A stretch of DNA of 64,000 nucleotides, taken from contig OX439008.1 of assembly GCA_949316495.1 (NCBI GenBank), positions 12,047,532 to 12,111,531 on the forward strand. The letters are read 5' to 3'. The first letter of the stretch is position 1, and each line of letters opens with the position of its first letter. Source of the stretch: Amphiduros pacificus (taxonomy: Eukaryota; Annelida; Polychaeta; Phyllodocida; Hesionidae). Under the pieces are notes generated by a model. That model saw only the letters and a list, made by a program, of their open reading frames with translations, ran no database searches and was not told the origin of the DNA. The position numbers and the translations under genes are program-made. Positions 52,601-64,000 of the stretch are shown one piece after another.

Positions 52601-55600
52601 CGGGCATTAGGTCAGCTGATATATTGGCTACAAAGCAATGGTTTACACCCAGTTCCCGGCAACCATGGTGAAGACTTCATTATCGGTATGATAGGTGTCA
52701 TGTGATCTTGTCTTCTATTCTTGCTTGGAGTCGGTGTGATGTGTTGCTATGCTTGACATGAATGAAGTAGTTGGTGGGTGGTATGCGATTAACCCCCTCT
52801 TTATTTTGATAACTGAAAATCACCACAACAAAACAACTCAATTAACAGTTTTTTTTTAAAAAGACCAGCCTAATGTCTAGACACAAAAATTTTAATCTGC
52901 AACTTAATGTTGCATCAATATTTCTTGAGGTTGGTCTCATTATATGGGTGGGTATGTGGGTTGAATACCTCCATAAACAGTCCACACAGTACAAGCCAAG
53001 GTGATATGCCACCTCATTTAGACAAGTTAATCAATTTGGCTGCACTTTCAATCTTGACTTGATCCCCCAAAGACCGCCCGGTGTCCCACAGGGTCCCAGC
53101 ATGCAAACCACCCATGCGTCAGAAATGATCGCATGAAACTGTTATACTCCCGAGTAATTCAGCCAGGACTCAGGAGCCGAACTCAATCCGTGAGAGTACA
53201 ATCCCGGCAACACAATGAACGTAAGCTACTCCAGGCCTCACTGAGTGTATAAATAAAGCTGTCATGCGTACCCACAGGGTTAATTCTCAAATAAATACCA
53301 TGTAATATGCAGTTTACATAAGCGATGCTATCAGTGTTACTGTTTATGTTATATTTACAAGGAATGAGCTTATTGCCATTAAACTTTAATTCATAATGTC
53401 TAGTCTGTTTTAGTGCGATGTTTTTGTTTGACTTATTGTTTCTGGCATTTTACTTTAAAAATAGTTTCATTTGTAGAACATATTACACATCTGAGCATAA
53501 TTATTTTATATTATTTAACCAAGCAAGACAAGTATTTAAAGTCACAACAGACTAAAATCGCTACCAAATATATCAAAATCATCAGGGCTAGGTTTATGAC
53601 TCTAGACTTTGAGAATGACATGTGATGATATAAATATAGTACTTTGTGTTTGTGTGCTTGTGTCCTGACCAGAGTGACCGGCAGGTGGCAGCATCAAGCA
53701 GTTTATCTGTAAAATGTTGGGATCAGCTCCAGCAGTTGTCCCTGACAGAGTGTAACACGGTCCACCACAATATATTTTATAACATGGAAAATACTGTAAA
53801 AGATTCCACTTTATTTTAACAGCGATAAAACGTATATTAGAAAGAAAAAATGTGTAATATATTCTAAAAGGGACTGTAAATCTGTTATCGTCTGCTTTCT
53901 CGCCCCAGCTTCATTCGCCCCGGTTTCCCGCCATTAGATGGACGCTGCTTCTGCCAGGTGTTTCTGCCCGGAAATTAAAATTTCCGAACTCACTTTCTGC
54001 AAGTAGCCTGTGCTCACGCTAGGGCCGAGGTTGAGTCAAAGTGTGATGGGAAGAAAATGGCACTTGTACCGACTGACACGATACCACACAAGGGCCGGGC
54101 AAAACCCACTGTTATAAAAATCCCACAATAAAACTGAGCAGTCAATATTATTTGTAGATAAAGAGTAAGTTGTTTGGTGTGATGATGATTAGACAAACTA
54201 TTAAAGAATTCAGATTTGACCAGTTTGTTGAGGTTTTTATCATGTGAAATTAATCCATTCTGAATTGGATTATCTTAAGAGGAATCTTCTAGGCAATAAT
54301 TAAGAAGTATGACATAAACATGTTAATTGGTCATCATTGATGGATTTTTTTTCATTTCTATGGAGGAATGTATCATTTATATTGATTGACCTGTCTATTA
54401 TTTTGTATGTAAACCAGACTGAACATATATGTCTCAAATGTTGCTTGAAAGCTGACGTCCGATTGGTCTCTTGTTGTGGGTTCTTGCCCTCAAATATTTC
54501 ATTGCCCAGCGGCAATTCATTCCAGCAAATCATCTAAATTCATTTAAAATGAATTCTCATTTCATTCCTGCAAATTCATCCAAATTCATTAAAAAATGTG
54601 AATAATTTTCTCAAATATATCTCCCCACAGCAGGTCAGTCTGGAAGAAAGGCCCATTGATAATGCACTTTCTATATGCTGTGCCATCTCGAGCTTTTAGA
54701 ATAATGTATTCATCAAAGATCAAAATATAGCGACTTGTGGCACTGCAGGTCCTAATCTAAGCTCACATGACGTGTTAAACGTCAGAACTGTGAACGCTTA
54801 GGTCAGTCTAATTTTGGCGCCAAGTTTGAATTTCCTGCAAGTTGCAAGTTTCTGAGTGTGTAAGACAGAACAGTATTTATTTTTAAAGAAATCTTTCTTG
54901 TTAAGAAGCAACCACTGGGGTGAGTAGTCGCATGTTTTTACAAGAAAAGGTCACATTTAGGTAGAAATAAGCGGTGGCGTATGAGGAATAAAATTAAAGA
55001 AAGGTTAACTGCGCATCCTGCAGTAATATGTAACGATATAGCAATAGTGAGCGTGAAAAAGGGTTATTGGGTTTTCTTTCCCTTATGGAAAAGGAGGACA
55101 AGATTAACTGAGCCTTTATAACGAGTAGTACCTGTAGGGGGACAAAGTAATGGGCTTTTTATATATGTGGTATGGGTTAGCATATGGCAGGTAATAATAG
55201 ATAGCAAATCCTCTATGGAAGCATGTAAGGGTTGTATATGAGAATAGGCCTCTTCTATTCATGTGCAGTGGTGTGATCTTTGTGATACTCCTGCCTGCAC
55301 AGCTTAGCAGGGGATTTGAGTGTGCTAGCATCTGTGACCACAAGGTTATTAGTGGTTGAATGGTTCCTACATGGGTATTAGCAAGGCGAGTCCTCATTAT
55401 AGAACTGTCACATTACCAATACTAGCTCATTAATGAAAACAAAATGATTAAGTAATAGTCATCATTTGTTCCTTGGGTGCAGAAATAATGTGAAGTTTAA
55501 CAAAGAAGCTAGATAATATTTAATACCTTTAAAATCTTATTAAATGGTACGCATCGATTGCAGAGATATAGGTTTCCTCTGCTTGCAAAAATGCCTTCAT

Positions 55601-55984
55601 ATCTTATCTGTATTGTCTGAGTTCTCAACATGTCATGTTACATGCAGGTTCTCTGCCAAAATCTTTATGTGTTTTTAATGTGATTACTCCATGCGCGATG
55701 TAACAATTGAAAGTGATTCATAGGCTGTAATGTTATTTTTCTATATGATTAATGTCAACTTTAAACAATCTTTCTTAAAGAAACAAAATAAGACAAATTG
55801 TTCACCATCTCAAATGCGATGTCATATGATGCCCAATAAGTCTTTGAATTTCCTATTTTTTTCTTTGCAATTAATTCTATATCAGGTGAGAGATAAAGCC
55901 ATCCACCGAGACACAATGACCTACCATTCCAGATCGTGCCTGTCTGAAAGTGTTCACTCTCAACTTGATTAATCTGCAAGATAC
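52601..55984. other. Intergenic DNA, no gene recognised
   Basis: Includes a CTCF-like core GACCGGCAGGTGGCAGC at 53676-53692 (plus strand) and a GC-richer patch at 53880-54130 with an E2F-like TTTCCCGCC and the hairpin CGGAAATT-AA-AATTTCCG at 53969-53986. No coding exon recognised. Confidence 0.55.
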
Positions 55985-57635
55985 ATGTCCCCACCTCTGG
56001 AGTCATATACTTCATCTCACCCCAGAACCAATGCCCAGTTACTAACACAGAGATACGTCTCCACCTCTGCAGTCCTACTTCATCTCAACCCAGAACCAAT
56101 GCCCAGTTACTATCACAGAGATACGTCCCCACCTCTGCAGTCCTACTTCATCTCACCCCAGAACCAATGCCCAGTTACTAACACAGAGATACGTCCCCAC
56201 ATCTGCAGTCCTACTTCATCTCAACCCAGAACCAATGCCCAGTTACTAACACAGAGATACGTCCCCACCTCTGCAGTCCTACTTCATCTCAACCCAGAAC
56301 CAATGCCCAGTTACTATCACAGAGATACGTCCCCACATCTGCAGTCCTACTTCATCTCACCCAAACCAATGCCCAGTTACTAACATAGAGATACGTCCCC
56401 ACATCTGCAGTCCTACTTCATCTCAACCCAGAACCAATGCCCAGTTACTATCACAGAGATACGTCCCCACCTCTGCAGTCCTACTTCATCTCACCCCAGA
56501 GCCAATGCCCAGTTACTAACACAGAGATACGTCCCCACATCTGCAGTCCTACTTCATCTCACCCCAGAACCAATGCCCAGTTACTATCACAGAGATACGT
56601 CCCCACCTCAGCAGTCCTACTTCATCTCACCCCAGAGCCAATGCCCAGTTACTATCACAGAGATACGTCCCCACATCTGCAGTCCTACTTCATCTCACCC
56701 AAACCAATGCCCAGTTACTAACATAGAGATACGTCCCCACATCTGCAGTCCTACTTCATCTCAACCCAGAACCAATGCCCAGTTACTATCACAGAGATAC
56801 GTCCCCACCTCTGCAGTCCTACTTCATCTCACCCCAGAGCCAATGCCCAGTTACTAACACAGAGATACGTCCCCACATCTGCAGTCCTACTTCATCTCAA
56901 CCCAGAACCAATGCCCAGTTACTAACACAGAGATACGTCCCCACCTCTGCAGTCCTACTTCATCTCACCCCAGAGCCAATGCCCAGTTACTAACACAGAG
57001 ATACGTCCCCACCTCTGCAGTCCTACTTCATCTCAACCCAGAACCAATGCCCAGTTACTAACACAGAGATACGTCCCCACCTCTGCAGTCCTACTTCATC
57101 TCACCCCAGAACCAATGCCCAGTTACTATCACAGAGATACGTCTCCACCTCAGCAGTCCTACTTCATCTCACCCCAGAACCAATGCCCAGTTACTATCAC
57201 AGAGATACGTCTCCACCTCTGCAGTACTACTTCATCTCAACCCAGAACCAATGCCCAGTTACTAACACAGAGATACGTCCCCACCTCTGCAGTCCTACTT
57301 CATCTCACCCCAGAACCAATGCCCAGTTACTATCACAGAGATACGTCTCCACCTCTGCAGTACTACTTCATCTCAACCCAGAACCAATGCCCAGTTACTA
57401 ACACAGAGATACGTCCCCACCTCTGCAGTCCTACTTCATCTCACCCCAGAACCAATGCCCAGTTACTATCACAGAGATACGTCCCCACCTCTGCAGTCCT
57501 ACTTCATCTCACCCCAGAACCAATGCCCAGTTACTAACACAGAGATACGTCCCCACCTCTGCAGTCCTACTTCATCTCAACCCGGATCCAATGCCGGGTT
57601 CCTGACACATACATCCCTGCCTCTGCAGGTCATTC
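55985..57635. repeat. Minisatellite, 68-bp unit, about 24 copies, all plus frames open
   Basis: Unit: CCAGTTACTAACACAGAGAT + ACGTCCCCACCTCTGCAGTC + CTACTTCATCTCACCCCAGA + ACCAATGC. 68 is not a multiple of three, yet no plus frame contains a stop, so the array reads as a 68-residue repeat cycling through the frames. Copies differ by few substitutions, and a 2-bp-shorter variant (CACCCAAACC) recurs at 56361 and 56699. Confidence 0.96.
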
Positions 57636-60600
57636 AGTTGTATCTCATCTGCATATACAGTTTATCATATGGTCCATGCTGAGGTAATTGTGTTAGTTAT
57701 GATGCCGGTCTGTGTTAGGTCCATATCCTACATAAATAACTGAATTACACCTTAACGCACGTCAGCTAATATCTGCAGCAGTACCTTGAACCACTTTAGT
57801 GTATGCCTTCTCCATATAAAGAATGTTTTTTTTATTCTTGCAATCCTATATTTCAGCTTTATTTCCTGTTATTATTTGGCATCTTTCAAAACATTTTGAA
57901 TATTTCTTTCCAAATGTAATTCATATATAATGTCATAATTAAGAATGATAAAAAGTATATTTCAAAAAACTAGTATTAAGTATTCAAAATCTGATATTAA
58001 ACATATTGCTGTTCAGGATTTTGTGTGATATATCTTAAAGATATATGCAATCAGCACTGAGGGCACGTCTTACTTATCAAAAATTGGTGGCAGCGGGGAC
58101 GTTGGGGGTGAAGTTACTGGCGGAGGGTGGCAGAGGTCACACTCCTGGTGTGACTTGTACAATTATATTTGCAGTTGGACTTTGATGTGATATGATCGCC
58201 TGCTCAGCCATTCCACAGGTTGAAAGCATTAAAGTTTCATACTGCACAGTGGGATTGTTCCTGGGATTCGTAGGACCACAGGAATTTAGTGAAGGTGCAT
58301 AATTAATACGCAAACCTGCCTTGTGTCTCGCCGCCAAACAACTTCTAATCCAATCTGATTATAGGTCAGGCCTGTTTTCTTACTCTTGGTGCCACAAGCA
58401 TGAATTTTGCATAACAACAATTAAGACAATAGATAGGAGATATTGTGAGGGTGGCTTCTATTGAATTAAGGTGTTGAGTTGGGGGTTTGTGAGTAGCTGT
58501 GGGGTCAATTGAGGCATGAGCGCTGGGAGCGAGAGACGGGGTGTGGCTACCAGGCTCAAAGTGTGGCCCGCTGTACTCATAAAACATTCACAAACATAAT
58601 GTAATTTGTAAATAAAGACAATAGCTTGTAAAAACATGTGTAATGCTTTTTTCTGTAGCTTAAAAAAGGCCGAGACTGTGACTTATAGACAAAAAAGTCT
58701 GTGTGTTTTGTAAATGTATGATTTTACAAGGTCATGCGTGATGGCCAAGGTCAGGTGACTGACAACCCACAGGATAAACGCCGAGTTTCAACACCACCCG
58801 TCCGCCAGATTAGTGAAATTCGATGACTATTTCCCGCCAGAACGAGGAGGAAACGCTGGTCAGACGCAGGAAATACGCAGCCGAATATGAAATATGCTCA
58901 GCTAATGAAGATAAATCTCTGCTCACTGACAGTGAGTCACAATTTCCCTGTCTTGATCTGCTCATGTTATGTCAGGGTATGAGTAGTAGGGTATATTAAC
59001 GTTGCCATATCTGGTATTCTTATCATAGATCTACATATATATCATCTTTTATTGCAGTAACAATTATAAAGATTTCAGTAGTGGCCCTATGGCTCAAATA
59101 TTTTGCATGAATATGATATCAAAATATGATAAGAAGCTTATTTAGAATAATAGAATGCGAAAATCAAATGCCTGTCTATCTTAAATATTTGCTTATTCCG
59201 AGGATTATCCTCCCCGATTTCAATTATTTCTCTGGATTATCCGCGGAGGCATTTATACCCAAAAGACTCATCTTTAAAAAGCGAAGACAGTGCCCTGGAA
59301 CTGCCTAGTTATGCTTCATATTAGGGGTATTGAGGACCTGGATAGGAACAAATATTCATTATGGGGGCCTCGGCAATGTATGGTAACAAGAGGGGCAGTC
59401 CAGAGCCGCATCTTAACATTGTTTATTTCCGCCAGGGTCTGGACCGTGGCCATGTCAGAGTTTCAGGCTAAAGATTAACTATATCCATACTTTCCGTTTC
59501 AGGAAGGAAATTAAGAAATCCTTCTCAAAATTCTTATGCGGGTCAGGAAATTAGATGAATCGACATCTCAGATTGTTTGGTCAAACCGATGTGGCCTTTT
59601 ACCAACCACACACAGCTGATCACAGCTTATGTTTTTTTCCTACTTTTGTCAGTTTTGGTCTATTTCCGAGTAACTTCAAATAAAGTTGAGTTTTAATTAC
59701 TGGCAGTTGGCAGACCGTGGCCGGGTATTCTGTGTTTACACTTCCATGTTCCACTGTTCTGCGTGTGGACCAGATTTAAGAAAGACGATTTTAATTTCAT
59801 GATCAATTTCATGCACGTGTCATGGATATAAAAAGTTTAATTCATCACAATTCGTACTCTCCTTTAAAGGATTAATTAGCAAAAACAAAGCACTAGGTGT
59901 GATTATCTAAATTATTATGACAATCTTTACAATGAAATTGACTCATCTGATGGTGAAAAAAAGGTATTTTAATTTTGTAAATGATGACAGGGTGTGTTCT
60001 ATTTCATTAATATCCCTTCAGGAGCCTCTGGATTGATCAAAAATCAATTGTGAAGATCCCCGGATGGCCCCTGCTCCCTTAGTCAAGTCATGATTACTTT
60101 TAATCAAATTAGGCACAATCAAAAGGTAATTGTCAAACCCTGGTCAATACTTTGAAATCAAGCAGCGTGCGTGTTTTAACCAACTTGGAGTTTGCCCTCC
60201 GCCTTGCACGCCACATACCGTTAAAATATCTTCCATTTTCATTGAGCCTCGTTTTAATTAAAACTGCGCGTCTGTTGCATCCAGTGGCAGATTCATTACT
60301 CCTGCTGAAGAGGTGGCAACGAGCTACCATCTATATTCGCAAGCAATAAAGTTTTGAGTGGCAATTTTCCTTGGTTGTTGCCATTAATTACAGTTGTGTA
60401 GTCGGTGAAATTTGGTTATTTTTTCGCTTGATTGGTTTGTTTCACTCTAATCTATCGCAAATTGATTCATCTAGATAGCAGTGGGCGCTAGCTAAGCATG
60501 TCAATTTTATTAATTATGGCTTGAAAACGTTGTGATGGGCCTGACAGAAAGACGAATGTGTCTGACGCGGCGGAGTCTCCCAAGGATTTCGCTGTCACCG

Positions 60601-61259
60601 AAATAAGATTCTTTATGTTGCGCCTTTGTTTTAAGGATTATGTGCTAATATAATGCACTTATTAATCAGGATGCATGGCTGCCTCGGTCGCCATCTTATT
60701 CTGGCCGTAATTCTCATTATAACTGCAAATTTTGTCATTATATTGAAATGCAAATTTTGTCATTATATCAAGAATTTCAATATCAATTTCCCATGTGAAT
60801 TAAAGCATCTTCACATTGCTTCAAACATATAGTAATTATAGCTATATGTTATTTACTTAATCTCACATCATTTCATAATTAATATAATAATTGAACAGCA
60901 ATTAATTTTTTATTTAAGATATTTTTTATATTTGTAACTCAGTGTGGACCTTTTTGTGTAACATTTGAATATGATCATTTTGTGCAATATTCATTATTAC
61001 CTTTTAGTGCGATTTCTTTATTTATGTTGATTTTTTTATGTGATTTTTTTATGCGATTTTTTATCGCGATCTATTAAATTATAGCCTCTAATACAAGTAT
61101 ACGAACACAATGTGACCATTGTTCATAAAAATGTGACTCTTTTATATATTATTTTGACCATTTTCCATTGAGGGGATGTTCGATATGTCCAAAATGAATT
61201 AAAATTATCATGAATTGTTATGAGAGTTGAAGATATTCTGAGTTTTTACGCACTGCACT
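57636..61259. other. Intergenic DNA with a consensus POU4 site, no gene recognised
   Basis: AT-rich with GC-richer patches at 58070-58340, 58730-58950 and 60540-60720. A YY1-like site (GTCGCCATCTTA) lies near 60688. A degenerate T-rich repeat (TTTTTTATGTGATTT-like) is at about 60945-61075. No coding exon recognised. Confidence 0.55.
58297..58307 (+). promoter_or_regulatory. Consensus POU4 (Brn3) binding site
   Basis: GCATAATTAAT is the optimal site reported for Brn3-class POU proteins in vitro. It lies in the same window as the POU4 gene, about 54 kb downstream. Autoregulation is known for vertebrate Brn3a, so an autoregulatory element is possible but unproven. Confidence 0.4.
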
Positions 61260-63575
61260 AAGCTATTATAATCGGTAACAGTTTGTTGATAGTTTTATCA
61301 TGGGACAATATATTTGGTCACAGTTTGTTAAAGGTTTATCATGGGACAATGGGACAATATATTTGGTCACAGTTTGTTAAAGGTTTATCATGGGACAATG
61401 GGACAATATATTTGGTCACAGTTTGTTAAAGGTTTATCATGGAACAATGGGACAATATATTTAGTTACAGTTTGTAGTTGCCTGGTTTAACATGCACTGC
61501 TATCTGATAATATATTTGGTTACAGTTTCTTGGTTTATCATGACCTGCTATCTGACAATATATTTGGTTACAGTTTCTTGGTTAATCATGAACTGCTATC
61601 TGACAATATATTTGGTTACAGTTTCTTGGTTTATCATGCACTGCTATATGACAATATATTTGGTTACAGTTTGTTGTTGCCTGGTTTATCATGCACTGCT
61701 ATCTGACAATATATTTGGTTACAATATCTTGGTTTATCATGCACTGCTATCTGACAATATATTTGGTTACAGTTTCTTGGTTTATCATGCACTGCTATAT
61801 GACAATATATTTGGTTACAGTTTCTTGGCTTATCATGCACTGCTATCTGACAATATATTTGGTTACAGTTTCTTGGTTTATCATGCACTGCTATCTGACA
61901 ATATATTTGGTTACAGTATCTTGGCTTATCATGCACTGCTATCTGACAATATATTTGGTTACAGTTTCTTGGTTTATCATGCACTGCTATCTGACAATAT
62001 ATTAGGTTACAGTTTCTTGGTTTATCATGCACTGACATCTGACAATATATTTGGTTAATTTGCCTTGTTTATCATGCACTGCTATCTGATAATATATTTG
62101 GTTACCGTTTCCTGTTGCCTGGTTTATCATGCACTGCTATCTGACAATATATTTGGTTACAGTTTCTTGGTTTATCATGCACTGCTATCTGACAATATAT
62201 TTGGTTACAGTTTCTTGGTTTATCATGCACTGCTATCTGACAATATATTTGGTTACAGTTTCTTGGTTTATCATGCACTGACATCTGACAATATATTTGG
62301 TTACAGTTTCTTGGTTTATCATGCACTGCTATATGACAATATATTTGGTTACAGTTTCTTGGTTTATCATGCACTGCTATCTTAAAGGTTTATCATGGAA
62401 CAATGGGACAATATATTTAGTTACAGTTTGTAGTTGCCTGGTTTAACATGCACTGCTATCTGATAATATATTTGGTTACAGTTTCTTGGTTTATCATGAC
62501 CTGCTATCTGACAATATATTTGGTTACAGTTTCTTGGTTAATCATGAACTGCTATCTGACAATATATTTGGTTACAGTTTCTTGGTTTATCATGCACTGC
62601 TATATGACAATATATTTGGTTACAGTTTGTTGTTGCCTGGTTTATCATGCACTGCTATCTGACAATATATTTGGTTACAATATCTTGGTTTATCATGCAC
62701 TGCTATCTGACAATATATTTGGTTACAGTTTCTTGGTTTATCATGCACTGCTATATGACAATATATTTGGTTACAGTTTCTTGGCTTATCATGCACTGCT
62801 ATCTGACAATATATTTGGTTACAGTTTCTTGGTTTATCATGCACTGCTATCTGACAATATATTTGGTTACAGTATCTTGGCTTATCATGCACTGCTATCT
62901 GACAATATATTTGGTTACAGTTTCTTGGTTTATCATGCACTGCTATCTGACAATATATTAGGTTACAGTTTCTTGGTTTATCATGCACTGACATCTGACA
63001 ATATATTTGGTTAATTTGCCTTGTTTATCATGCACTGCTATCTGATAATATATTTGGTTACCGTTTCCTGTTGCCTGGTTTATCATGCACTGCTATCTGA
63101 CAATATATTTGGTTACAGTTTCTTGGCTTATCATGCACTGCTATCTGACAATATATTTGGTTACAGTTTCTTGGTTCATCATGCACTGCTATCTGACAAT
63201 ATATTTGGTTACAGTTTCCTGTTGCCTTGTTTATCATGCACTGCTATCTGGCAATATATTTGGTTACAGTTTCTTGGTTTATCATGTACTGCTATCTGAT
63301 AATATATTTGGTTACAGTTTGTTGTTGCCTTGTTTATCATGCACTGCTATCTGACAATATATTTGGTTACAGTTTGTTGTTGCCTTGTTTATCATGCACT
63401 GCTATCTGACAATATATTTGGTTACAGTTTCCTGTTTCCTGGTTTATCATGCACTGCTATCTGAGAATATATTTGGTTACAGTTTCCTGTTGCCTGGTTT
63501 ATCATGCACTACTCTATGACAAAATATTTGGTTACAGTTTCTTGGTTTATCATGCACTTCTAGATGTGTTTACAG
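61260..63575. repeat. Minisatellite, 48-bp unit, about 48 copies, with a 956-bp higher-order duplication
   Basis: Unit: TATCTGACAATATATTTGGT + TACAGTTTCTTGGTTTATCA + TGCACTGC; a related 49-bp variant (TTAAAGGTTTATCATGGGAC) forms the left edge at about 61270-61440. Some units carry a short GTTGTTGCCT insertion. 48 bp is 16 codons, so both strands are open (188 aa plus, 124 aa minus, each found twice). The stretch 61426-62170 is repeated at 62382-63126 with no difference seen. Confidence 0.96.
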
Positions 63576-64000
63576 TTCTAGCTGTTGGCCTCCCATAAAC
63601 GCGGATACCTGCCATAGTCAATGTGACAACTCTGTGCTTGTTTTTCCTTTTCTAACGTGGCGCCGGGGGCGTAGAAACTGACACAAAACGACGCTGCAGT
63701 CGACGTGGCAAGCTAGGTTGATGGAGGCAGGTGGCTCTAGCCCACACAACATCTAAGATGTAATTACATTTGCACAAGACAAAAGCTTCAACACAAAATT
63801 GACCAGAAAAGTTCATTTGAGAGAAATTCCTTCTTTTCCCTATTCTTGTCAAAATATATTACACAATTGGTCTATCAGATACAACGCGAGAGTTGTGCCG
63901 CAATATTATCCAATAAAAACCTAAATTATTTATCACTATTTCTCGTACTTAAGTTGGCGTATTTAACCTCAACATCAGAACACACATTCCATGCATTTTT
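63576..64000. other. Intergenic DNA at window end, no gene recognised
   Basis: Leaves the 48-bp array into non-repetitive sequence with a GC-richer patch at about 63650-63720. The window ends without a recognisable exon. Confidence 0.6.

Noticed and set aside
60945-61140. Possible A/T-rich origin or matrix-attachment region
   Set aside because: T-rich degenerate repeats are common in this DNA, and nothing specific separates it from the surrounding AT-rich sequence.
61492-63014. Two identical 188-aa frames resembling hydrophobic membrane repeats
   Set aside because: They are translations of the 48-bp minisatellite, open on both strands, and duplicated with the 956-bp block.

Overview
The window is animal (metazoan) genomic DNA with one recognisable protein-coding gene, a class IV POU-homeodomain transcription factor (POU4; Brn3 / unc-86 / acj6 family). 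It lies on the + strand near the left edge: CDS 2884-3033 joined to 3354-4244, 346 aa, one 320-bp intron. The POU-IV box, POU-specific domain and POU homeodomain are all intact. The protein sequence, the short intron and the low-GC intergenic DNA suggest an invertebrate bilaterian, most plausibly a lophotrochozoan such as a mollusc. That placement is inference; nothing here fixes the species.

Layout. 1-2640 is upstream DNA. 2640-2883 is a probable proximal promoter and 5' leader with three palindromic motifs. 2884-4244 is POU4, followed by a probably long AT-rich 3' UTR with candidate polyadenylation signals at 5192, 5777 and 6085. The remaining ~58 kb has no convincing coding exon and looks like the downstream gene desert of a developmental regulator. 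Scattered in it are single-site regulatory candidates: full-length CTCF-like motifs near 34.5, 41.9 and 46.8 kb, two copies of the 10-bp palindrome TCTCGCGAGA at 36.8 and 37.1 kb, and a consensus POU4 binding site at 58.3 kb.

The desert is crowded with unrelated tandem arrays whose unit lengths are about 36, 52, 37, 21, 23, 29, 19, 54, 39, 68 and 48 bp. They make up roughly 15% of the window and become larger toward the right end. Several have unit lengths divisible by three (21, 39, 48, 54), so they create long open frames on both strands; these are not treated as genes. The terminal 48-bp array contains a 745-bp block repeated without a visible difference 956 bp away.

Mobile DNA is scarce. 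The best find is a ~130-bp fragment at 16281-16414, bracketed by TA/CA microsatellites, that starts with what reads as a complete type I hammerhead ribozyme with a palindromic stem III, as known from Penelope-like elements and retrozymes. A decayed tRNA-derived SINE head lies at 33.9 kb. A 37-bp AGGCCT-rich minisatellite joined to (TA)n occurs twice, about 9.8 kb apart and in opposite orientations.
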